The position numbers and the translations under genes were made by a program. From Cryptosporangium arvum DSM 44712 (GTDB lineage: Bacteria > Actinomycetota > Actinomycetes > Mycobacteriales > Cryptosporangiaceae), in contig NZ_KK073874.1 of the NCBI RefSeq assembly GCF_000585375.1, positions 6,106,894 to 6,170,893 of the forward strand: a DNA stretch of 64,000 nt, read 5' to 3'. The notes under the pieces were generated by a model. The model searched no databases. It was not told where the DNA came from and saw only the letters and a list, made by a program, of their open reading frames with translations. Numbering within the stretch: position 1 is the stretch's first letter; every line of letters begins with the position of its first letter. Positions 7,151 through 16,189 of the stretch are shown piece after piece.

Positions 7151-8264
7151 CCAGGGTCGAGACCCGGCCCATCAGGCCGGGGACGTCGCCGCGGACGCCG
7201 TCGATGAGCCACTGGCCCAGCTGCACCGACGACTCGACCACGGTCTTCGCCCGCTCGTAGCGGCGCACCGTGAACACGTCGAAAACGCTCTGCTCGAGCT
7301 GTTCGGCGCTGAGCAGGAGCTCGGCGAGCACCGCCGCGTCCTCCAGCGCCATCGCCGCGCCCTGGGCCAGGGTGGGTGGGCAGGTGTGGGCGGCGTCGCC
7401 GATGAGCACGACCCGGCCGCGGTTCCAGGGCGCGTCGAGCAGGTGCTCCTCGAACCGGGTGTAGTTGACCCGGCTCGGGTCAGTCAGGCCGGGACGGATG
7501 TCGTCCCAGGGGCCGTGGTAGGCCCGCGACAGCTCGACCATCGTCGCGAGCTGTTCCTCGGGCGACAGGCCGCTGCGGTCCTGCGCCTTCTCGACGATGT
7601 ACGCGTAGAGCGTGTCCTCGCCGGTCGGGCAGTACCCGGCGATGTAACTCGGGCCGCCGTAGATCAGATCGGTGCGCGTCACGCTGGCCGGCCGGGGCGC
7701 GAAGACCCGCCAGATGCCCATGCCGGTGGCGCGGGTCTCCAGCTCGACGCCGACCGCGCGGCGCACGGCCGAGCGGATGCCGTCGGCACCGATGACCAGG
7801 TCGTAGCGGCCGCTCGAGCCGTCGGCGAACCGCACGTCGACACCGCTGTCGTCCTGGGTCAGCCCGGCGAACGCGGCGCCGAAGCGCACCGTGACGCCCA
7901 CCTCGGCGGCCCGGCCGAGCAGGATCGCGGCGAGGTCGGGCCGGTACATGCCGAGCGTCGCCGGCAGCTCCGGGCCGCCGGTGCGGGCGTCGGGGAACTC
8001 GGCGACGATCGTGCCGGCCGGGTCGGGCGCGCGGATGCCCAGATCGTCGAACGCGTAGCCCTTCGCGCTGACCTGCTCCCACACCCCGAGCTGACGCAGC
8101 ACGCGCAGCGCGTTTCCCTGCAGCGTGATGCCGGAGCCGAGCGCGCCGATCCCGGGCTTGGCTTCGGCGATCTCCACCGTCACGCCACGCTCGGCGAGCA
8201 GGACCGCGGCTGCGGCACCGGCCGCGCCACCGCCGACGACCAGGACGTTCGCTACAGCTGGCAT
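7134..8264 (-). CDS. FAD-dependent aromatic-type monooxygenase (PHBH fold, FAD_binding_3)
   Basis: A 376-residue flavoprotein from the ATG at 8264. The N-terminal dinucleotide-binding motif is VLVVGGGAAGAAAAVLLAERG. The second motif (DG fingerprint) is LVIGADGIRSAVRRAVG, and the third (GD motif) is VVLIGDAAHTCPPTLAQGAA. The set identifies class A flavin monooxygenases, which hydroxylate aromatic or polyketide-type substrates with NAD(P)H and oxygen. An upstream ATG/GTG at 8300 would only add a weak, polar extension. It stands alone between the HxlR gene (convergent, 17-base overlap) and a divergent phosphotransferase gene 168 bases away. Substrate unknown; similarity in layout to salicylate- or TetX-type enzymes does not decide it. 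Confidence 0.87.
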   Translation of the reverse strand: MPAVANVLVVGGGAAGAAAAVLLAERGVTVEIAEAKPGIGALGSGITLQGNALRVLRQLGVWEQVSAKGYAFDDLGIRAPDPAGTIVAEFPDARTGGPELPATLGMYRPDLAAILLGRAAEVGVTVRFGAAFAGLTQDDSGVDVRFADGSSGRYDLVIGADGIRSAVRRAVGVELETRATGMGIWRVFAPRPASVTRTDLIYGGPSYIAGYCPTGEDTLYAYIVEKAQDRSGLSPEEQLATMVELSRAYHGPWDDIRPGLTDPSRVNYTRFEEHLLDAPWNRGRVVLIGDAAHTCPPTLAQGAAMALEDAAVLAELLLSAEQLEQSVFDVFTVRRYERAKTVVESSVQLGQWLIDGVRGDVPGLMGRVSTLVSQPA

Positions 8265-8432
8265 GGCATTCTCCGCGTCGTCACGGGCAGGGGAACCCAC
8301 TATGCGAGACCCAGGTCACATGAAGGAAATCGATTCTTCCCATACCGAGTATTTCCCACGTCGATGTTTCGTGACCACTGTGGACGACCATAACGCTGCG
8401 ACACTGGAAGGGCAGCGATCGGAAGGAGCAAC

Positions 8433-9443
8433 GTGGCTTCTGACCCAGCTCTGCCAGGCCTCGACCTGGCGAGGTTCACCGCGTGGGCGTCGACCCACAT
8501 CCCCGAGCACGGTTCGGTGCAGGACGCCGAGCTGATCGCCGGTGGGCTCTCGAATCTCACGTACCGCATCACGCTCGACACCGGGTCGCTCATCCTCCGG
8601 CGGCCACCGCGCGGCCCGGTGCTCCCGAGCGCCCACGACATGGCCCGCGAGTACCGGGTGCTCTCCGGCCTGCAGCGCAGCGCCGTCCCGGTCGCGCGCA
8701 CGATCGCCCACCACCCGTACCCCGACGTCCTCGGGGCTGAGTTCTACCTGGTCGAGGACGTCGCGGGTGCGGTGTACCGGTCCGTCGAGCAGACCGCGTC
8801 GCTCAGCGTCGACGAGCGGGCCGCGGTCGGGGCGGCCGTCGTGGAGGCGCTGGCCCGCATCCACGAGGTGGACCTGGCCGCGACCGGGCTGGCCGACTTC
8901 GGGCCGCCGAGCGGCTACCTGCAGCGCCAGGTGCGGCGGTGGGGCCGGCAGTGGGACGCGTCGAGGACCCGGGACCTGCCGGTCCTCGACGAGGTGCTGA
9001 CCCGCCTCGCCGCGGCGCTCCCGGCCGACGGCGAGACGACGCTCGTCCACGGCGACTACCGCCTGGACAACATGATCGTGCGCGGCACCCGGGTGGCCGC
9101 GGTCGTCGACTGGGAGCTCTCCACCCTCGGCGACCCGCTGGCCGACCTGGCGCTGACGCTCCTCTACTGGGGTGACGACGGCACGGTGTCGTCGGCGGGC
9201 GGCGTCACCGGGCATCCCGGTTTCCCCACCGCCGACGAGTTCGCCGCCGCCTACGCCGCCCGCACCGGCCGGAGCCTGGAACTGCTGCCGCTCTACCGCG
9301 CGTTCGCCGCGTTCAAGCTGGCCGTGATCCTCGAGGGCGTGCACGCCCGCTACCTGGCCGGTGGCACGGTCGGCGACGGGTACGCGCGCGCCGGTGCGGC
9401 GGTCGGCGAGCTGGCGTCGCGCGCGCGGGCGCTACTGGACTGA
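8433..9443 (+). CDS. Phosphotransferase family protein, ACAD10/11-like APH-fold kinase
   Basis: GTG start at 8433 preceded by GGAAGGA at 8421-8427. The 336-residue protein carries LVHGDYRLDNMIV (catalytic HGDxxxxN) and AAVVDWELSTLGDPLADLALTL (the metal-binding DWE/GDP block). This is the pattern of the APH-fold kinase domain found in ACAD10/ACAD11, which phosphorylates 4-hydroxyacyl-CoAs during fatty-acid handling. In actinobacteria the family is large and often acts on lipid or xenobiotic acids. It is divergent from the FAD monooxygenase across an AT-richer 168-base gap and overlaps the next convergent gene by 12 bases. Confidence 0.85.
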   Translation: MASDPALPGLDLARFTAWASTHIPEHGSVQDAELIAGGLSNLTYRITLDTGSLILRRPPRGPVLPSAHDMAREYRVLSGLQRSAVPVARTIAHHPYPDVLGAEFYLVEDVAGAVYRSVEQTASLSVDERAAVGAAVVEALARIHEVDLAATGLADFGPPSGYLQRQVRRWGRQWDASRTRDLPVLDEVLTRLAAALPADGETTLVHGDYRLDNMIVRGTRVAAVVDWELSTLGDPLADLALTLLYWGDDGTVSSAGGVTGHPGFPTADEFAAAYAARTGRSLELLPLYRAFAAFKLAVILEGVHARYLAGGTVGDGYARAGAAVGELASRARALLD

Positions 9444-10529
9444 GAGGTGGACGTGGTTGGTGTGCGCCGCGGACGGGTCACCGCCGCTCTGGTAGGCGCG
9501 CCAGCCCGAGCCGGGTAGCCAGATCTGCCGGTACCAGATGACGTAGAGCACGCCGAGCCGGTCGGCGTTGTCGACGTACCACGCGGCCAGGCGGTTGCCG
9601 TAGGTGCGGTCACCGCCGGTCGCGGCCCCGCCGAACCCGCCGGCCGCGGCGGCGAAGTCGCACGCCCGGCCCTTGGGGTGCTCTCCGAACGACGCCTGCC
9701 GGAAGCAGTGCACGTAGCGGGTGAAGCCGGCCGCCTTGGTCTGCTGGAGCGCGTGCAGGGTGCGCGGGGTCAGACAGCCGCCGGAGGTCGGGTCGTCCTG
9801 CGAGCAGCCCTCGGAGCCGTACGAACCGTCGCCGCGGCGGGGCGCCGAGGTCGCCTTCCGGGCCTTCTTCCCGGTGCGCTTCTTCTTCGGCGTGGACTGC
9901 TCACCGTTGCCGGTGGCCTCCGGTACGTCGTTGTTCTCGCCGTCGCTGGTGAAGCCGCCCGACTTCTGGCCGCCGACCTTCGCCTTCGCCAGCGCCCGCT
10001 CGGCGTCGGCGCGGCGCTGCTGCATCGTCCGCTCCTCGCGACGCTGCTTCGCCAGTTCGGTGTCGATCCGGCGGCGGGCGGCGACGAGGTCCGACCGGGT
10101 GTCGACGAGGTCGTCGAGCGTCTGCCTGCGCTGGCGGGTGAGGCTGTCGACCAGGCCGACGTTGCCGATCATGTCGGGCAGCGAGCGGGAGTTGGCCATC
10201 GCGGTGGCCGGGTCGGGCAGGCCGTGCCGGTAAGCGGCCGCGCTCAGTTCCTGAACCTGGTCCTCCAGCGCCGTGATGCGTTTCTCGGCGCTCGCGATCC
10301 GGGTGACCAGAGCCGAGCGGCGTTTCTGCGACGCCTGCGCTTTCGCCCGCGCGTTGTTGTATCCGGCCGTCGCGGTGTCGAGGTCACGCCGGAGCGCCTC
10401 GGTGCCGCCCTCGTCGTCCTCCGCGGCCGGCCCCGGTGCCGCCGACGCCGGACCGGGAACCGCGCTGAGCAGCAACGCGAGTCCGATCAGGACGATGGCC
10501 AGCAGACGAGCGGGGGAAGTTCCGAGCAC
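9432..10529 (-). CDS. Secreted coiled-coil protein with C-terminal M15-like (VldE/ARB_07466-type) domain
   Basis: GTG start at 10529, 365 residues. The N-terminus is a signal peptide (LLAIVLIGLALLLSAVPGPASA). Residues about 45-185 form a Lys/Arg/Glu-rich coiled coil (for example ARRRIDTELAKQRREERTMQ), followed by a basic low-complexity linker. The C-terminal 120 residues contain GEHPKGRACDFA and HTNHVHLSVQ, the His/Asp and H-x-H positions seen in M15-fold peptidase-like domains. The organisation resembles actinobacterial envelope proteins that pair a periplasmic coiled coil with a cell-wall hydrolase or its regulator. Extracytoplasmic location is firm; catalytic activity is inferred from the few His/Asp positions. 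Confidence 0.8.
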   Translation of the reverse strand: MLGTSPARLLAIVLIGLALLLSAVPGPASAAPGPAAEDDEGGTEALRRDLDTATAGYNNARAKAQASQKRRSALVTRIASAEKRITALEDQVQELSAAAYRHGLPDPATAMANSRSLPDMIGNVGLVDSLTRQRRQTLDDLVDTRSDLVAARRRIDTELAKQRREERTMQQRRADAERALAKAKVGGQKSGGFTSDGENNDVPEATGNGEQSTPKKKRTGKKARKATSAPRRGDGSYGSEGCSQDDPTSGGCLTPRTLHALQQTKAAGFTRYVHCFRQASFGEHPKGRACDFAAAAGGFGGAATGGDRTYGNRLAAWYVDNADRLGVLYVIWYRQIWLPGSGWRAYQSGGDPSAAHTNHVHLSVQ

Positions 10530-10580
10530 ACCCGCACCGTAGGCAGAACGGAAACCGCGCCCCCGTCCCGCACGAGCGAA

Positions 10581-10612
10581 TTTGCGTCGGCCTTAATCGC
10601 AAACTAATTGCG
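10581..10612. promoter_or_regulatory. Inverted repeats TTTGCG...CGCAAA...TTGCG upstream of the secreted coiled-coil gene
   Basis: The AT-rich 108-base gap between the secreted-protein gene and the DHFR-like gene holds TTTGCG at 10581-10586, CGCAAA at 10598-10603 and TTGCG at 10608-10612. Two overlapping inverted repeats result (spacers of 11 and 5 bases). They lie 52-83 bases before the secreted-protein start and may be a regulator site; no binding protein is suggested. Confidence 0.25.
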
Positions 10613-10637
10613 CGTGTTACTCGTGTGGTCAATGTGA

Positions 10638-11204
10638 TTAATGGTTCGCGGAATACCGGAGAAGCACTACTCCGGATCGGAACGTGCGTGATTCGAGCAG
10701 CCGCAGCCCCGGGCGCTCGACGCCGTCGGGGAACAGCCGGGCACCCTGGCCGACGACCGTCGGGTAGACGAACAGCCGGTACTCGTCGACGAGGTCCTCC
10801 GCGACGAGCTGACGCACCAGGTCGATGCTCCCGGTGACGACGATGTCGCGGCCCGGCTGGGCTTTGAGCGCCGCGACGTCGCTACGCAGCGGCCCGCGCA
10901 GGATCGTGGTCGGTTCCCAGCCGGCCTCGGTGAGGCGGCGCGAGACCACGTACTTGCGCACCTGGTTCAGGTACGCGCTGACCCCGGTGGTGTCCTCGGT
11001 CTGCGCCGGCCAGAAGCCCCGCATCTGTTCGAACGTGACCCTCCCGACGAGGAACGCGTCGGCGCCGCGCATGTGCTCGGCCAGCGCCTCGGTCAGGTCG
11101 GACGTGTCGAGGCCGGGGTTCGTGCCGGCCGGGTCGAACCAGCCGCCGGTCGCGTCGATCACGCCGTCGAGCGTGATGTTCTCGGTCACCACCAGGGTTC
11201 GCAT
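10638..11204 (-). CDS. Dihydrofolate reductase family protein (RibD C-terminal domain)
   Basis: ATG at 11204, 188 residues. The protein begins MRTLVVTENITLDGVIDA and continues with ADAFLVGRVTFEQMRGFWP, DIVVTGSIDLVRQLV and DEYRLFVYPTVVGQGARLF, all diagnostic of the YwjB/YyaP-type RibD_C family. These are NADPH-fold reductases related to DHFR and to the riboflavin reductase RibD; most actinobacterial copies are of unknown substrate and are not the housekeeping DHFR. It lies 5 bases downstream of the DrrB-type permease gene, so it is probably the last gene of that operon. Confidence 0.87.
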   Translation of the reverse strand: MRTLVVTENITLDGVIDATGGWFDPAGTNPGLDTSDLTEALAEHMRGADAFLVGRVTFEQMRGFWPAQTEDTTGVSAYLNQVRKYVVSRRLTEAGWEPTTILRGPLRSDVAALKAQPGRDIVVTGSIDLVRQLVAEDLVDEYRLFVYPTVVGQGARLFPDGVERPGLRLLESRTFRSGVVLLRYSANH

Positions 11205-11209
11205 CGGGC

Positions 11210-12052
11210 TTACTTCCGGTTGTAGCGGTGCATCGTGAGCGAGCCGAAGACCACGACGAAGAAGGCGCCTGCGACGAACGTCCAGAGCACGGCCGGGCCG
11301 TCGAACTCGCCGGCCATCAGCCCGCGGATCGCGGTCACCAGCTGGGAGATCGGGTTGACGTTGACGAACGCCTGCAGCCACCCGGGCATCGTCGACGGGT
11401 CCACGTAGACGTTGCTCAGGAACGTCAGCGGCATCAGCACCATCATGCTGACACCCATCACCGACTTCTCGCTGCGCAGCACGAGCCCGAAGTACGTCCA
11501 GATCCAGGAGAACGCGAACGAGAACACGACGAGCAGCGCGATACCGGCCGCGACGCCCGGGACACCGCCGGCGGGGCGGAACCCGAGGGCCAGGCCCACG
11601 GCCAGGATCACCAGCGACGCGATGACGTAGCGCAGCAGATCGCCGAAGATCATGCCGACCAGAGCGGCCGGCCGCCAGACCGGCAGCGTGCGGAACCGGT
11701 CGAACACGCCCTTCTCGATGTCGGTGTTGAGCCCCACCCCGGTGTACATCGTGATCATCACGACGCTCGAGACCAGGATTCCGGGCAGGAAGAACTGCAG
11801 GTAGTCGCGCGGCGAATCGGCGAGCGCGCCGCCGAACAGGTACGTGAACATCAGCGTCATGATCAGCGGGAACGCGGTCACGTCGAAGAGCTGCTCCGGG
11901 ACGTGCTTGATGCGCAGCATCGCCCGCCAGCCGAACACGATCGACGCCGCGAACGGCCCGGGCGGCGTGGGGCGCCCGGCCGGCGAGAGGACGGCCTGCA
12001 GCGTCTCGGCCGTGGGAACGTAGACGGTGGACTCGTCGGCCGTGGTCGTCAT
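11210..12052 (-). CDS. ABC-2 type multidrug transporter permease (DrrB-like)
   Basis: The ATG at 12052 overlaps the ATPase stop in an ATGA, giving 280 residues. There are six probable membrane spans. The family block [20 protein letters not shown] and the coupling segment [19 protein letters not shown] (DxExGxxxRlrslPv) are characteristic of DrrB/ABC2_membrane exporters, as is [23 protein letters not shown] near the C-terminus. It forms the inner-membrane half of an efflux pump with the adjacent ATPase. Daunorubicin-type self-resistance is the archetype, but the real substrate is unknown. Confidence 0.9.
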   Translation of the reverse strand: MTTTADESTVYVPTAETLQAVLSPAGRPTPPGPFAASIVFGWRAMLRIKHVPEQLFDVTAFPLIMTLMFTYLFGGALADSPRDYLQFFLPGILVSSVVMITMYTGVGLNTDIEKGVFDRFRTLPVWRPAALVGMIFGDLLRYVIASLVILAVGLALGFRPAGGVPGVAAGIALLVVFSFAFSWIWTYFGLVLRSEKSVMGVSMMVLMPLTFLSNVYVDPSTMPGWLQAFVNVNPISQLVTAIRGLMAGEFDGPAVLWTFVAGAFFVVVFGSLTMHRYNRK

Positions 12053-13008
12053 GGTGTTGCTCCCTTGGCGGTGAGGGCGAGGAAGACCTCGTCGAGGCTG
12101 GGCTGGCCGAGTGAGAAGTCGTCGACGACGATGCCGGCCGCGGCGAGCTCGGCCAGCGCCCGGGACGCGTGCTCGGCGGCGCCGCGCTCGGAGCCGCCGC
12201 CGATGCGCACGGAGAGCGCGACCGGATCGGCCTCCTGCAGCACGGTGGCCTCCAGCGACCGCCCGAGGATCTCGGCGGCCTCGCCGCGCTGGTGGGCCTC
12301 CCGCAGGCGGACGTGCACGGTGCCGGCACCGATCGAGGACTTCAGCGCACCCGGGGTGCCCTCGGCGATGACCTTGCCGTGGTCGATCACCGCGATGCGG
12401 CCCGCGAGCCGATCGGCCTCGTCGAGGTACTGCGTGGTGAGCAGCACGGTGGTGCCGTAGGCGACGACCGCGCGCACGATGTCCCACACCTGGTTGCGGC
12501 TTCGGGGATCCAGACCGGTGGTGGGTTCGTCGAGGAAGAGCAGGTCGGGGGTGTTGAGGATGCTGGCGGCGATGTCGAGCCGGCGCCGCATGCCGCCGCT
12601 GTACTTCTTCACCTGGCGGCCGGCCGCGTCGGTGAGCCCGAACGCGGTGAGCAGATCGTCGGCCCGCGACCGGGCCGTGCGTTTGTTGTGCCCGACCAGG
12701 CGGCCGAGCAGGAGCAGGTTCTCCAGGCCGGTGAGGTCCTCGTCCACCGACGCGTACTGGCCGGTGAGGCTCACCTTGCTGCGCACGACGTCGGCCTCGC
12801 GCACGACGTCGTGGCCGAAGACGCGCGCCTCCCCGCCGTCGGGGCGCAGCAGCGTGGCCAGGATGCGCACGGCGGTGGTCTTGCCCGCGCCGTTCGGGCC
12901 CAGCACCCCGTAGACCGTGCCGGTGGGCACGCTCAGGTCGATCCCGTCGACGGCTCGAGTCTCTCCGAACGTCTTGACCAGCCCGACGGTCTCGATCGCT
13001 CTCTCCAT
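12049..13008 (-). CDS. ABC transporter ATP-binding protein (DrrA-like)
   Basis: The ATG at 13008 gives 319 residues; a second ATG at 13017 adds three. Walker A is [14 protein letters not shown], the Q-loop is [15 protein letters not shown], the signature is [15 protein letters not shown], and Walker B is [12 protein letters not shown]. The C-terminal extension with [19 protein letters not shown] is the DrrA-specific motif needed for DrrB assembly. The pair energises drug efflux. Transcription starts in the gap facing the glycosyltransferase gene, where an AATTC-N9-GAATT inverted repeat lies. Stop overlaps the permease start (ATGA). Confidence 0.92.
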   Translation of the reverse strand: MERAIETVGLVKTFGETRAVDGIDLSVPTGTVYGVLGPNGAGKTTAVRILATLLRPDGGEARVFGHDVVREADVVRSKVSLTGQYASVDEDLTGLENLLLLGRLVGHNKRTARSRADDLLTAFGLTDAAGRQVKKYSGGMRRRLDIAASILNTPDLLFLDEPTTGLDPRSRNQVWDIVRAVVAYGTTVLLTTQYLDEADRLAGRIAVIDHGKVIAEGTPGALKSSIGAGTVHVRLREAHQRGEAAEILGRSLEATVLQEADPVALSVRIGGGSERGAAEHASRALAELAAAGIVVDDFSLGQPSLDEVFLALTAKGATP

Positions 13009-13032
13009 GGTCCCCATGCTCCCGGGTCTATC

Positions 13033-13051
13033 AATTCGGTACGACAGAATT
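13033..13051. promoter_or_regulatory. Inverted repeat AATTC-N9-GAATT between divergent DrrA and glycosyltransferase genes
   Basis: AATTC at 13033-13037 and GAATT at 13047-13051 sit in an AT-rich patch 25-43 bases before the ATPase start and 38-56 bases before the glycosyltransferase start. This is a plausible repressor site for the divergent promoters. No local regulator gene points to its identity. Confidence 0.35.
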
Positions 13052-13088
13052 AGTGACCGTGGACGCTGTGTCACCCTAACGTCGGCGC

Positions 13089-14192
13089 ATGCGCGTTCTG
13101 GTGGTCTCTGCACCACTGTCCGGTCACGTCCTCCCGCTCCTTCCGTTGGCCCGTGCACTCGCCGGAGCCGACCACGACGTCCTCTTCGCCACCGCCGCCG
13201 ACGCCGCGTCCGCGGTGAGAAAGCTGGACCTGCCGGTGGAGGACGTCGCCCCCGACTTCGACTTCGCCGCGATCGCCCGCGGCGTCGCGCTGAGACACCC
13301 GTTGACCGCCCGCGCCGAGCTCGCCGGCAGCGGCGGGACCAAGGGGGTCGGTGCGCTGTTCGGGACGATCAACGCGAGGCTCGCCGGGGCGGTCCGGGAC
13401 GTCACCGAGAAGTTCGATCCGGACGTCGTGGTCACCGAGCCGCTGGCCGTGGCCGGGGCGATCGCGGCGGCCGGCCACGGGGTACCGGCGGTCCGGCACG
13501 AGACGAATCTGTTCGACGGGGCGGAGCTCGCCGCGGCCGCGGCCGGTCCGGCGCTGCGCCGGCTCGCGATCGACCGGCTGCCCGACCCGGCGGCCGTGAT
13601 CCAGGTCCTGCCGCCGAGCGTGGTCGGGCCGCGCCCCGGGTGGCCGATGCGCTACGAACCGCCGGCGCCCGCGTCACTGCCGTCCTGGCTCACCGAGACG
13701 CCGGCGCTGCCGCGGATCCTGGTCAGCCGCAGCACGGTCGCAGGGCCCGGCAACGGGAACCTGATGAAGGCGCTGGTCGCGGTGGCCGGTTCGATCGACG
13801 CCGAGTTCGTGCTGGTCCGCCCGGAGCCGGACCTTCCGCCGGAGCTCCCCGACAACGTCCGCACGATCGGGTGGGTGTCGCTCGACGCGGTGCTGCCGAC
13901 CTGTACCGGCCTGGTCCACCACGGCGGGGCCGGCACCGTGCAGGCCGCGCTCGCGGCCGGGGTACCGCAGCTGGTGGTGCCGGGCCCCGGCGACCGGCGG
14001 CACAACGCCGAGCTGGTCGCGGAGATCGGCGCCGGTCTCTGCGCCCCGCGCAACGGCCCCGCCGCCGAGCACCTGCAACGGCTCATCACCGACGACGAGC
14101 TGCGCCGGGTGAGCGTCCGGATCCAGGACGAGCTGGCCGCCCGCCCCTCCCCCGCGGAGATCGCGGACCGCGTCGCTACGTTGGCGAACTGA
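13089..14192 (+). CDS. MGT-type glycosyltransferase (GT-B fold, GT1 family)
   Basis: ATG at 13089, 367 residues. The N-terminal acceptor domain starts [20 protein letters not shown], the usual GHxxPxxxLA opening. The C-terminal nucleotide-sugar site is [25 protein letters not shown], followed by [15 protein letters not shown], the GT1 donor-binding signature with HHGGAGT. Relatives decorate macrolides and other polyketides, either in biosynthesis or to inactivate a drug. It is slightly shorter than the usual 390-420 residues. Its position divergent from a drug exporter suggests a resistance or tailoring role, but no biosynthetic genes are nearby. Confidence 0.88.
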   Translation: MRVLVVSAPLSGHVLPLLPLARALAGADHDVLFATAADAASAVRKLDLPVEDVAPDFDFAAIARGVALRHPLTARAELAGSGGTKGVGALFGTINARLAGAVRDVTEKFDPDVVVTEPLAVAGAIAAAGHGVPAVRHETNLFDGAELAAAAAGPALRRLAIDRLPDPAAVIQVLPPSVVGPRPGWPMRYEPPAPASLPSWLTETPALPRILVSRSTVAGPGNGNLMKALVAVAGSIDAEFVLVRPEPDLPPELPDNVRTIGWVSLDAVLPTCTGLVHHGGAGTVQAALAAGVPQLVVPGPGDRRHNAELVAEIGAGLCAPRNGPAAEHLQRLITDDELRRVSVRIQDELAARPSPAEIADRVATLAN

Positions 14193-14250
14193 CACTGCGG
14201 ACGGTGGCGCGGGCACAGAGCGCCCGCGCCCCGGACGCTTCAATTCCGGT

Positions 14251-14724
14251 ATGGCCGCGACGACGAGCACCACCCGCCCCCAGACCTCCGGGCTCGACCA
14301 CCTGGAGCCCTACCTCCTCGCCCCCTCCTCGCTGACCCCGAGCGCGCTGCGCGAGCGGGCCGAGCTCATCACCGCCGAGATCGCCGCCGCCGGTGGCGCC
14401 GAGGCGATGCTGGCGGAGTCCGGCGGGGAGCCGGTGGCGCTGCGCGGCAACTTCCTCTACGACGCCTGGCTGGTGCGCTGGGCCCCGGGCGACGCGACCG
14501 ACCTGCACGCCCACAGCATCGGCTTCCAGACCGTCACCGTGCTCGGCGGCCACCTGACCGAGACCGTCGCGACCGCCGACGGCCTCGACGAGGCCGAGCA
14601 CCCGGTCGGCGGGCAGCTCGCCGCCCGTCCCGGCCACACCCACCGCCTGGTCGCGGGCGGGAGCGGCGCGGTCAGCCTGATGCTCTCGTCGCCGCCGCGC
14701 CCGGTGCCGGTGATCAAGGGCTGA
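14251..14724 (+). CDS. Cupin-fold protein, cysteine dioxygenase-like
   Basis: ATG at 14251, 157 residues. The core NFLYDAWLVRWAPGDATDLHAHS and the later ARPGHTHRLVAG supply three histidines (HxH and a distant H) in the arrangement of type I cysteine dioxygenase and related thiol dioxygenase cupins. The beta-strand pattern around GFQTVTVLGGHLTE fits as well. Known members oxidise cysteine or 3-mercaptopropionate with Fe(II) and oxygen in the cytosol. It follows the glycosyltransferase gene after 58 bases and overlaps the convergent DUF4185-like gene by 11 bases. Confidence 0.72.
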   Translation: MAATTSTTRPQTSGLDHLEPYLLAPSSLTPSALRERAELITAEIAAAGGAEAMLAESGGEPVALRGNFLYDAWLVRWAPGDATDLHAHSIGFQTVTVLGGHLTETVATADGLDEAEHPVGGQLAARPGHTHRLVAGGSGAVSLMLSSPPRPVPVIKG

Positions 14725-16030
14725 ACGTCACCCGCAGCAGTTTCTGGGCGCCGCTGAACTGCTGGTAGTACGTCACGTACTGCACCAGCCCGTCGCGCTC
14801 GGCGTACTCCGGGTGGGCGTAGGCGGCGTAGTTCGTGCCGTACTCGCCGGGGTCGGTGTCGGTCACCGTGAACGGATCCGACCACGGCCCGTAAGGGGCC
14901 CCGCCCACCTGCGCGCGCACCTCGTGCGAGCCGTACTCCATGTAGACGTTGACCCAGGCCTCGAGCGCCGGGTTCCAGAGCACGGTGTTGCCCGCCCCGC
15001 CGGCCCGGATCGTGGCCACCGCGTCGGCCGGGTCGGCCGACCACCAGCCGTCGCCGCCGTAGAACCGCCACGCCGACCGGTCGGCGATCTTCGCCAGCGG
15101 CACCTTCGCCACCCGGCACCGGACGTCGTCGGTCCGGCAGTCGCCGTAGACGTAGACGTCGTCGCCGGCCACCACCGCGGCCGACGCGTACCGGGTGTCC
15201 GGGCCGAAGAACAGCGTCGGGTCGCGACCTTCGATGCTGCTCAGCGGTTCGACGTTCCCGGCGGTCAACCGGGTGACCCGGTACGTGCGCATGTCGACGG
15301 CGGCCACGCCGGAGCCGATGTCCTGGCCGTACCTCTGCGAGCACGGCGCCTTCGCCGCGCCACCCCGGCAGAGCTTGTGGTAGAGCACGATCACCCGGTG
15401 CCGTTGCGGGTCGGCGATCACCGGGCCGGGCCAGAGCGCGAACGTCACGCCGCAGTACCTCACCACGCAGTTCTTCGCGTGGGCGCGCTCGAAGGTGCGC
15501 TCGGCGTCGGCCCAGGGCAGGAACTCGTCGTGCAGATCACCGGCGGTGCCGCCCACGTCGGCCGCGGTGAGCGTGATCCCGTCGCCCCCGGTCAGGTCCA
15601 CGGTGGACGCCGCGGTGTTCGAGAGGAACGCGTCGGGCTTCGTCAGCTCGGTGTCGGCGAACACCCAGACCGACCGGTCTCCGTACCGGGTGCTCTGCCC
15701 GTTGTCGCGGCCGGTGACCCGGCCCTGCTGGTGCACCGGGTCGAGCCGGTCGACGCGGGCCACGCCGGGCCGGTCGGGGATCACGTCGCTCATCGGCGGC
15801 GCGGGCTCGCGGGTCGGTGCCGCGTGCACCGGCGCCGGCCGGGACGGCGAGGGCGGGGGCGCCGCGGGTTGCTGCGCGTCCCCGGCATCGATCACGAACC
15901 CGGCCGCGACCAGCGTGACCAGGTAGGCCAGCAGCGCCGTAACGATCGGCCGGCGTAGCGGGCGGCGCGTGCGGCCACCGTTCGGGGGCGCCTCGGCCGC
16001 CTCCGCGTCCGGGAAGGCAGCGGTCGGCAC
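14714..16030 (-). CDS. Membrane-anchored DUF4185-like beta-propeller protein
   Basis: GTG at 16030, 438 residues. A basic N-terminus (RTRRPLRRPIVT) precedes one membrane span (ALLAYLVTLVAAGFVIDAG, about residues 32-50) and a Pro/Ala-rich linker, so the body is outside the cell. Blade-like repeats such as YGDRSVWVFADTELTKPDAF, HRVIVLYHKL, DDVYVYGDC and GPWSDPFTVTDT resemble DUF4185/GH43-like five-bladed propellers that recognise or cleave glycans. Several Cys pairs (CVVRYC, CRTDDVRC) suggest disulfides. An activity cannot be assigned. The gene is alone; its upstream region has paired direct repeats. Confidence 0.7.
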   Translation of the reverse strand: MPTAAFPDAEAAEAPPNGGRTRRPLRRPIVTALLAYLVTLVAAGFVIDAGDAQQPAAPPPSPSRPAPVHAAPTREPAPPMSDVIPDRPGVARVDRLDPVHQQGRVTGRDNGQSTRYGDRSVWVFADTELTKPDAFLSNTAASTVDLTGGDGITLTAADVGGTAGDLHDEFLPWADAERTFERAHAKNCVVRYCGVTFALWPGPVIADPQRHRVIVLYHKLCRGGAAKAPCSQRYGQDIGSGVAAVDMRTYRVTRLTAGNVEPLSSIEGRDPTLFFGPDTRYASAAVVAGDDVYVYGDCRTDDVRCRVAKVPLAKIADRSAWRFYGGDGWWSADPADAVATIRAGGAGNTVLWNPALEAWVNVYMEYGSHEVRAQVGGAPYGPWSDPFTVTDTDPGEYGTNYAAYAHPEYAERDGLVQYVTYYQQFSGAQKLLRVTFSP

Positions 16031-16060
16031 GGCTGCTTCCTCCCGGCGGAACGAGCGACG

Positions 16061-16104
16061 CTGACACTGGCTGGTGGTAACTACTGGGTGGTAGAGCTGA
16101 CACT
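16061..16104. repeat. Nested direct repeats upstream of the DUF4185-like gene
   Basis: CTGACACT occurs at 16061-16068 and 16097-16104, and between them GGTGGTA appears twice. On the minus strand, which is the gene's sense, the order is AGTGTCAGC, TACCACC, TACCACC, AGTGTCAGC. This looks like a regulatory element bound by a dimer or tandem activator, 31-74 bases before the start codon. Confidence 0.3.
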
Positions 16105-16189
16105 TCCATAGAAAAAACCACGCGTGGGCGAGTCAGGAGAGTCAACGTGTGATCTGTGGTACCCCGCGGTTCCAGAGCCAATCGCGACC

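Noticed and set aside
14193-14250. Small RNA or riboswitch in the intergenic gaps
   Set aside because: Gaps are short (mostly under 120 bases) and I could not build a known riboswitch core in any of them.
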